A stretch of DNA of 64,000 nt from the NCBI RefSeq assembly GCF_017744955.1, contig NZ_JAGIAG010000008.1:62001-126000 (forward strand). The letters run 5' to 3'. Below are positions 58,309 through 64,000 of the stretch, one piece after another (position 1 is the first letter of the stretch; every line of letters begins with the position of its first letter). The position numbers were made by a program, and so were the translations under genes. The notes under the pieces were generated by a model. That model saw only the letters and a list, made by a program, of their open reading frames with translations. It had not been told where the DNA came from and made no database searches. This DNA comes from Dokdonella sp. GTDB lineage: Bacteria; Pseudomonadota; Gammaproteobacteria; Xanthomonadales; Rhodanobacteraceae.

Positions 58309-58934
58309 GCGCAGTGCAGGCCTGTCGGCATCGAGTCACGTCGCGCGCGGATCCCAGCGGCATCCGTCGCGCCGCGGACCGCGTCGTGCGCGAACCCGCT
58401 CGGCGTTCCCGCGTTCCGATCGGCCTTCTGCTCGCGGCCTTCGCGTCCGCACCGCTGCTCGTCGCCGACGCCGCGGCGCAAAGCTGCGCCGCGCCGCTGA
58501 ACATCGCACCGAACACGCCCTACGTCTTCGACACGTGCTCGGGCGACGTCGGCCTGAGCGTGGCCTGCGGGATGTTCGCGCTCACCGGTCCGGCCGGCAT
58601 CGTGCATCTCAGCCTGCCGTATCCGGCCGGCACTCTTTTGGTCACACCGTTTTCCGCCACCTACGACCCGGCCCTGTTCCTGCTGCAAACGCGATGCGGC
58701 AGCGCGGCGTGGTGCGGCGCCGTCGTGGACGACGCGCCGCAGGGCGGCAGCGAATCGATGGCCCTCGGCGACGTCGACTCGGGCGAGTACTACCTCGCGA
58801 TCAGCACCTGGTACGACCCGACGGCAGCGGCGTGCGGGCCGGTGATGATCTCCTACGAGCTCATGCCCGAGCAGCAGGCGCTGGCGAACGACGGCGTGTT
58901 CCGCAGCGGCATCACGGCGCTGCCCGACCCGTAG
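58305..58934 (+). CDS. Secreted six-cysteine protein, third family member
   Basis: This 209-residue protein has a GTG that overlaps the stop of the preceding gene (GTGA). The signal sequence (IGLLLAAFASAPLLVADAAA) is preceded by a long basic stretch, so a GTG at 58386 is an alternative start. The mature part has six cysteines in the pattern SC, DTC, VAC, TRC, WC, AC and the segment SGEYYLAISTWYD, matching the two tandem proteins at 27061-28152 in spacing although not closely in sequence. G+C is high here, unlike those copies. It ends in GVFRSGITALPDP. Confidence 0.7.
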   Translation: MSAVQACRHRVTSRADPSGIRRAADRVVREPARRSRVPIGLLLAAFASAPLLVADAAAQSCAAPLNIAPNTPYVFDTCSGDVGLSVACGMFALTGPAGIVHLSLPYPAGTLLVTPFSATYDPALFLLQTRCGSAAWCGAVVDDAPQGGSESMALGDVDSGEYYLAISTWYDPTAAACGPVMISYELMPEQQALANDGVFRSGITALPDP

Positions 58935-59037
58935 CGCGTCGCGCCGCGACCGCCGATGCGCCGGCGCCGGCGCCGCGCCAACATGACTGCGGATTCATGC
59001 AAAGCCGTGCCGGTCATGGCATTGTCATCGATTCGTC

Positions 59038-60837
59038 ATGGAAATCGTCGCCGACATTCCTGCGCCGCCGCGGCGCCTCTACGTGCGCGAAACCGCGCGC
59101 GCGTTCGCCTGCGCGCTGGCGATCCTGTTCGCCGTCGGCCAGCTCGACCCGGGCATCGACCTGTATTCGCTGCCGCAGCACGACATCGTGCAGCGCCTGG
59201 TGCTGAACGCGCTGCCGGCGCTGACGCTGTTCGGTCTGCTGATCGCGATGACGCGGCGCGTGCTGCTGCCCTGCTGGCTCGTGCTGCTCGCGATCGGCGC
59301 GCTGTACGCGGCGAACAGCGCCAAGCTCGGCCGCCTGCAGGCGCCGCTGCTGCCGGGCGACCTGCGTTTCCTGACCGAGCCGGGACCGGCGCTGCGGCTG
59401 TTCTCGCAGTACCTGCACTTCGATGCGATCCATCTCCTCGTGCTCGCCGGCGCGCTCGCGCTGAGCTTCGCGCTCTGCCGCGAACGCCGTCTGCAATCGC
59501 TGTCCGGCTGGCGTGCGCCGCTGCTCGGCGCGCTGGCCCTGCTCAGCGGTCTGGGCCTGCTGGCCGGTTCGACGCCGTGGCGGCGCCTGTACCAGTCGAC
59601 CGAGCTCGCCTTCCAGCCGTGGGCGCTGACCGAGAGCGTCGTGCGCACCGGCCTGATCGGCAGCCTGCTCGTCTACCACTGGGAAATCACCGGCAACGGC
59701 GTGCCCGCCGCCGACCGCGAGGCCGCGGTGGCGCTGCTGCGCCGGCACGCGCCGACGCTGCGCAGCGCACTCGCCGCGTCGACCTTCGAGCGGCCCGACA
59801 TCGTCGTCGTGCAGAGCGAATCGCTGTTCGATCCGGCGCGCCTGCGCGGCGTGCTCAGCGGGCGCTATCTGCACGAGTACCGGCGGCTCGCACAGCGCGC
59901 GACCTACGGCGACATGGTCGTGCCGACCTACGCCGGCGGCACCATCCGCACCGAGTTCGAGGTGCTGACGGGAGCGCCGCTGCGCAGCCTCGGCGGCGTG
60001 CAGTACCCGTGGCTGGAACTCGACGGCGAAACCTACCCGGGTATCGCGCATACGCTCGCCGCGCAGGGCTATCGCACGCTGGCGATCCATCCGAACGCGG
60101 CCGCGTTCTGGAATCGCACGCAGGCCTACGAGGCGCTCGGCTTCGAGCGCTTCGTCGACGGCGCCGCATTCGCCGATGCCGCGATCGTCGGCCTGTTCAC
60201 CGCCGATGCGGCGCTGACCGATCGCGTGCTGGCCGAACTCGCCGACGACGGCCCGCCGCAATTCGTCTTCGCGATCAGCATGGAGAACCACGGCCCGCAC
60301 GACTGGCGTCCCGACCTCGACGCGCAGCGCCTCGCCGCGCTGCCGATGCCGGAAGGGCTCGACGCCGGCGCACGCGAATGGTTCGCGAACTACCTCTACC
60401 TGCTCGACGACGCCGACCGCGAACTCGGCCGTCTCGCCGACGCGCTGCTGCAGCGCCAGCGCCGCACCCTGCTGCTGTTCTACGGCGACCACCTGCCCGA
60501 TCTGGCGCCGGTCTACGCCCAGCTCGGTTTCGACGACGGCCGCGAGGCGACGCGGCAACCGGTGCCGTGGCTGCTGCTCGACAGCGCGACCGAGCACATG
60601 CGCCATCTGGACGCGCGCAGCTGGTCGCTGCCGGCTCTGCTGCTCGACGCCGCCGGCGTCGCCGACGACGCCTACTTCGGCGTGCTCGCGGCCCTGCTCG
60701 ACGACGAGGATTTCGATCCCGACAACGCCGACGCCTCGGCCGGCCTGGACGCGCTGGCGCGGCTGCACCTGCGCGGCGAGCTGGAGCCGGTGGTCGCCGA
60801 GGCGCTGGATTCGATCGACGCCGACGACATCGGCTGA
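59038..60837 (+). CDS. LTA synthase family phosphoglycerol/phosphoethanolamine transferase-like protein
   Basis: This 599-residue protein has about five N-terminal membrane segments and a periplasmic sulfatase-fold domain from about residue 235. It contains DIVVVQSESLFDPARL, the catalytic-threonine region YAGGTIRTEFEVLTG (T302 aligns with the LTA synthase threonine), SMENHGPHDWRPD, and FYGDHLPDLAP. In Gram-negatives such enzymes transfer phosphoglycerol or phosphoethanolamine to periplasmic glucans or lipopolysaccharide. The substrate cannot be decided. No ribosome site is obvious before the ATG. Confidence 0.85.
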   Translation: MEIVADIPAPPRRLYVRETARAFACALAILFAVGQLDPGIDLYSLPQHDIVQRLVLNALPALTLFGLLIAMTRRVLLPCWLVLLAIGALYAANSAKLGRLQAPLLPGDLRFLTEPGPALRLFSQYLHFDAIHLLVLAGALALSFALCRERRLQSLSGWRAPLLGALALLSGLGLLAGSTPWRRLYQSTELAFQPWALTESVVRTGLIGSLLVYHWEITGNGVPAADREAAVALLRRHAPTLRSALAASTFERPDIVVVQSESLFDPARLRGVLSGRYLHEYRRLAQRATYGDMVVPTYAGGTIRTEFEVLTGAPLRSLGGVQYPWLELDGETYPGIAHTLAAQGYRTLAIHPNAAAFWNRTQAYEALGFERFVDGAAFADAAIVGLFTADAALTDRVLAELADDGPPQFVFAISMENHGPHDWRPDLDAQRLAALPMPEGLDAGAREWFANYLYLLDDADRELGRLADALLQRQRRTLLLFYGDHLPDLAPVYAQLGFDDGREATRQPVPWLLLDSATEHMRHLDARSWSLPALLLDAAGVADDAYFGVLAALLDDEDFDPDNADASAGLDALARLHLRGELEPVVAEALDSIDADDIG

Positions 60838-61116
60838 CGTCCGCGCATCACCCCGGATGCGGCCGGCCTCCTGCAAGGTCGCTCTTCGCGCCGATCCGTT
60901 GGATTCCTGCCCGCACGACGCCGGGCGCCGAGCGCGCCTCACGGCCGCGGCTACGGCCGTTCGCAGCAATAGCAACCGCGACGCGTGTCGACGGGTACCC
61001 AGCAACGGGCCCGTGCGTCAGTCGGTCACTGTCGCGAAGGCGGCGGCCGGCCGAGACTGCGCGGCTCGCGCCGGGCGCCATCGCGCACGGCCTCCCCGTC
61101 TCCAACCAGGTCGCCG

Positions 61117-63372
61117 ATGCCGCGTCTCCATCCACTCGCCGCCGCCTTCGCGGTCCTGCCCCTGGCGGCGCCGGCCGAGGAATTGCCGCAGGTCGACCTC
61201 GAACGCGTCGTCGTCACCGCCTCGAAAGGCGACGCCGCCGGCCTCGCGCCGGACACGCCGGGCCCGGCGTTCGGCATCGACGCCGACGCGCTCGACGCGT
61301 TCAACGTGGCCAGCAGCGAGGATGCGCTGAAGTACGCGCCGAACCTCGCCGTGCGCCGACGCTTCGTCGGCGACAACAACGCGATCGTGTCGGTACGCAG
61401 CACCAGCTCGCGCCAGTCCGCACGCACCCTGGTCTATGCCGACGGCCTGCTGCTCAGCAACCTGCTCGGCTCGGACTTCGGCTTCGCGCCGCGCTGGTCG
61501 GCGGTCGCGCCGGCGGAGATCGGCCGCGTCGACGTGCTGTACGGCCCGTACTCGGCGGCGCTGCCGGGCAACTCGCTCGGCGCCAGCGTCTTGATCACCA
61601 CGCGCATGCCGACGCAGTTCGAGGCCGACGCGAGCGCGCAGTGGCTGCGCCAGACGTTCGACCTGTTCCGTACGCGCGGCGACTACGACGGCTCGCACGA
61701 GAGCGCCTACGTCGGCAGCCGCAGCGGCGCCTGGTCGTACCTGCTCAGCGTCGATCACCTGAAGAATGCCGGGCAGCCGCTGAGCTTCTACACCGCGACG
61801 GCGTCGAGCACGCCGGCCGGCGACGGCGACGTCGCAGTGCGCGGCGCCTCGCCGTACGTCGACCAGTTCGGCCGCCGCGGCTACGCCTTCGGCGTCAACG
61901 GCGAAGGCGAGACGCGCATCGACAACACCCAGCTCAAGCTCAAGCTCGCCTACGACTTCGCACCGGCGACGCGGCTGTCGCTGAGCGTGGTCGACTGGCG
62001 CCAGGATTCGAGCAACCGCACCGGCAGCGACCTGCGCGACGCCGACGGGCGCGTCGTCAGCAGCGGCGCCGTCGCCGTCGACGGCCGGCACTACGTGCTG
62101 CCGGCGAATGCGTTCGCGCCCGGCGACGGCGACGGCGAGAGGCGCCTGTACGGCCTCTCGTTCTCGTCGCGGAACGACGGCGGCTGGCGCTACCAGGCGA
62201 CCGCCTCGCTGTTCGACGTCGCGCGCGACGTGTCGGCGACCTCGGCCGGCGCCGGCGAAGGCGCGGGCCAGGTCACCTACGGCGACGGCAGCGGCTGGCG
62301 CACGTTCGATCTGCGCGTCGACCGCGTACGCGACGGTGACGCGCATGCGCTCGCGTTCGGCTATCACTACGACCGCTACGTGCAGGACAGCCGCACCTTC
62401 GATGCGACCGACTGGCGCGCGCGCAGCCTGACCGCGTTCGACAACGCATTCGCCGGCAAGACGCAGACCCAGGCGCTGTTCGCGCAGGACGCCTGGCGTT
62501 TCGCGCCGCGGTGGAAGCTCGTCGCGGGCGTGCGCGTCGAGCGCTGGCGCGCGTTCGACGGCCTGCGCGCGCAGGACGCGACGCGACTCGACTATGCCGG
62601 CCGCTCGGACACGTACTGGTCGCCGAAGCTGGCGCTCGAACGCGAACTCGACGCCGGCTGGAACGTGCGCCTCTCGCTCGGCCGCGCGGTGCGGCTGCCG
62701 ACCGTCGGCGAACTGTTCCAGGGCCGCATCACCGGCGGCGCGCTGGTCAACAACGACCCGAACCTGGAACCGGAACGCTCCTTCTCCAAGGACCTCACCG
62801 TCGAGCGCGCGCTGGAAACGGGCACGCTGCGCTTCTCGCTGTACGAGGACGACGTGCGCGACGCGCTGTTCAGCCAGACCAACACGACCGTGTTCCCGAC
62901 CGTGACCAACATCCAGAACGTCGACCGCGTGCGCACGCGCGGGCAGGAAATCGCCTGGGACGCGCGGGATCTCCTCGCCGGCTTCGACCTCGGCCTCAGC
63001 GCCGCGCACAACGACGCGCGCACGCTCGCCAACGCGAAGAACCCGGCCAGCGTCGGCAAGCGCTTCTACCGCATTCCCGAATGGCGCGCGGACGCGGTCG
63101 GCACGTACCGCTTCGGCGACGCGGTCGCGCTGACCCTGGCCGCGCGCTACTCCGGCCGGCAGTACAACACGCTCGACAATTCCGACGTGCATCCGGACAC
63201 GTTCGGCGGCACCAGCGCCTACTTCCTCGTCGACGCCAAGCTGAAAGTGCGCCTCGGCGCGCAGGCCGAACTCGGCTTCGGCATCGACAACGCCACCGAC
63301 CGGCGCATCTTCGTCTATCACCCGTATCCGGGCCGCACGTTCTACGCCGAAGGCAAGGTGTCGTACCGATGA
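61117..63372 (+). CDS. TonB-dependent receptor, PepSY-linked
   Basis: This 751-residue outer-membrane receptor has a signal peptide (MPRLHPLAAAFAVLPLAAPA), a TonB-box-like LERVVVTASKGD, a plug with TLVYADGLLLSNLLGSDFGF and IGRVDVLYGPYSAALPGNSL, and a barrel ending DAKLKVRLGAQAELGFGIDN and YAEGKVSYR. The next gene, a PepSY-type membrane protein, overlaps it by 4 bp, an arrangement common for siderophore or metal uptake. No riboswitch or recognisable Fur box lies in the 279 bp upstream. Confidence in transport is high, in the substrate low. Confidence 0.9.
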   Translation: MPRLHPLAAAFAVLPLAAPAEELPQVDLERVVVTASKGDAAGLAPDTPGPAFGIDADALDAFNVASSEDALKYAPNLAVRRRFVGDNNAIVSVRSTSSRQSARTLVYADGLLLSNLLGSDFGFAPRWSAVAPAEIGRVDVLYGPYSAALPGNSLGASVLITTRMPTQFEADASAQWLRQTFDLFRTRGDYDGSHESAYVGSRSGAWSYLLSVDHLKNAGQPLSFYTATASSTPAGDGDVAVRGASPYVDQFGRRGYAFGVNGEGETRIDNTQLKLKLAYDFAPATRLSLSVVDWRQDSSNRTGSDLRDADGRVVSSGAVAVDGRHYVLPANAFAPGDGDGERRLYGLSFSSRNDGGWRYQATASLFDVARDVSATSAGAGEGAGQVTYGDGSGWRTFDLRVDRVRDGDAHALAFGYHYDRYVQDSRTFDATDWRARSLTAFDNAFAGKTQTQALFAQDAWRFAPRWKLVAGVRVERWRAFDGLRAQDATRLDYAGRSDTYWSPKLALERELDAGWNVRLSLGRAVRLPTVGELFQGRITGGALVNNDPNLEPERSFSKDLTVERALETGTLRFSLYEDDVRDALFSQTNTTVFPTVTNIQNVDRVRTRGQEIAWDARDLLAGFDLGLSAAHNDARTLANAKNPASVGKRFYRIPEWRADAVGTYRFGDAVALTLAARYSGRQYNTLDNSDVHPDTFGGTSAYFLVDAKLKVRLGAQAELGFGIDNATDRRIFVYHPYPGRTFYAEGKVSYR

Positions 63373-64000
63373 GCGCGATCGGCGTCGACGCACGACCCGC
63401 GCGCGGACTGGACTACCGCACGGTCTGGCGCTGGCATTTCTACGCCGGCCTGTTCTGCATTCCGTTCGTGCTGTGGCTGGCCGCGACCGGTTCGATCTAC
63501 CTGTTCAAGCCGCAGATCGAAGCCTGGCTCGACCGCCCCTACGACCATCTCGCCGTCGATGGCGCGCGCGCTGCGCCGCAGGCGATCGTCGCCGCGGCAC
63601 TGGCCGCGGTGCCGGGTTCGGCGCTGAATGCGTACGAGCTGCCGCCGTCGCCGGACGCCGCGGTGCGCGTGCTGGTCGGCAGCGGCGAGCGGCTGGTGCG
63701 CGTCTACGTGCATCCGCAGACGCTGGCGGTCCTGAAGACCGTCGACGAGGACCAGCGCCCGATGCGTCTGATCTTCCGCCTGCACGGCGAGCTGATGCTC
63801 GGCGACCGCGGCTCGATGATCGTCGAGCTGGCCGCGTCGTGGGCGATCGTGATGCTGCTCAGCGGACTGTGGCTGTGGTGGCCGCGCGACGGCGCGGGCG
63901 CGGCCGGCGTGCTGTATCCGCGCCTGCGCGCGGGTGGGCGGCGCTTCTGGCGCGACCTGCACGCGGTGACCGGCGTGTGGGTGTCGCTGTTCGCCTTGTT
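63369..64000 (+). CDS. PepSY-associated transmembrane protein, 5-prime part
   Basis: About 210 residues are seen; the gene runs off the right edge. It begins DYRTVWRWHFYAGLFCIPFV, the typical first helix of PepSY_TM proteins, followed by a periplasmic PepSY-like domain and a second pair of membrane helices with the RFWRDLHAVTGVWVSLFAL repeat of the same motif. Such proteins are linked to iron-siderophore reduction or metal uptake. The ATG overlaps the stop of the receptor gene. Confidence 0.87.
   Translation, partial: MSAIGVDARPARGLDYRTVWRWHFYAGLFCIPFVLWLAATGSIYLFKPQIEAWLDRPYDHLAVDGARAAPQAIVAAALAAVPGSALNAYELPPSPDAAVRVLVGSGERLVRVYVHPQTLAVLKTVDEDQRPMRLIFRLHGELMLGDRGSMIVELAASWAIVMLLSGLWLWWPRDGAGAAGVLYPRLRAGGRRFWRDLHAVTGVWVSLFAL

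Noticed and set aside
60838..61116. A second cobalamin or other riboswitch before the TonB receptor gene
   Set aside because: GGGTACCCAGCAACGGG superficially recalls aptamer blocks, but the ordered conserved boxes and the B12 box are absent.

Overview
The window is a high-G+C (about 70% in ordinary genes), densely packed chromosomal segment of a Gram-negative gammaproteobacterium. Outer-membrane functions run through it: Mla lipid transport, Kdo transferase, a lipid A acyltransferase, an O-antigen ligase, TolC and TonB receptors. The gene orders pcm-tolC-waaA-lpxL and yicC/gmk/rpoZ/spoT/ridA/recG, together with secreted proteins ending in an IF-x-DGFD-like tail, suggest Lysobacterales (Xanthomonadales), probably Rhodanobacteraceae and possibly Dokdonella-like. 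That placement is inference. No prophage, insertion sequence, CRISPR array, rRNA or tRNA gene was recognised.

Layout. 1-8443 holds recG (partial), ridA, spoT, rpoZ, a complete Mla phospholipid-transport set (mlaA facing mlaFEDCB) and gmk. 8703-13594 holds a membrane-anchored winged-helix/TPR regulator and a large secreted multidomain protein. 13648-17676 holds yicC and a tightly overlapping run rph-VOC-rdgB-hemW-CPXCG. 17750-19987 is a promoter, a cobalamin riboswitch and a BtuB-type receptor. 20100-23405 holds a DUF1631 protein, a PilZ protein and a TetR regulator. 23540-24287 is an unusual leader region: a long hairpin with a C-rich loop, an intrinsic terminator and two short ORFs with good ribosome sites. 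24281-37330 covers a Pcm-like methyltransferase, TolC, two tandem low-G+C secreted cysteine-rich proteins, then waaA, lpxL, a DUF2339/DUF3999 pair, an O-antigen ligase, a glycosyltransferase and a zinc-finger protein. 37511-49178 holds a Yip1-like membrane protein, YceI, an ELM1-family protein, a palindromic repeat, a beta-propeller/amidohydrolase, an APC permease and glnE. 49224-58934 is a signalling and secretion block: a second winged-helix/TPR regulator, a small secreted protein, an ECF sigma factor with a receptor Ser/Thr kinase, and three secreted proteins. 59038-64000 holds an LTA-synthase-like enzyme, a TonB receptor and a partial PepSY protein.

The most interesting material is in the accessory parts. 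First, a candidate structured RNA with leader ORFs lies at 23540-24287. Second, two distinct families of secreted proteins recur across the window: one has six matching cysteines, the other a shared NG-x-FD module with an IF-x-D-(D/G)-FD tail. Third, three transmembrane signal proteins with extracytoplasmic TPR-like regions each sit next to genes for secreted proteins. Genes for envelope construction therefore alternate here with what look like envelope-sensing and surface-display modules.
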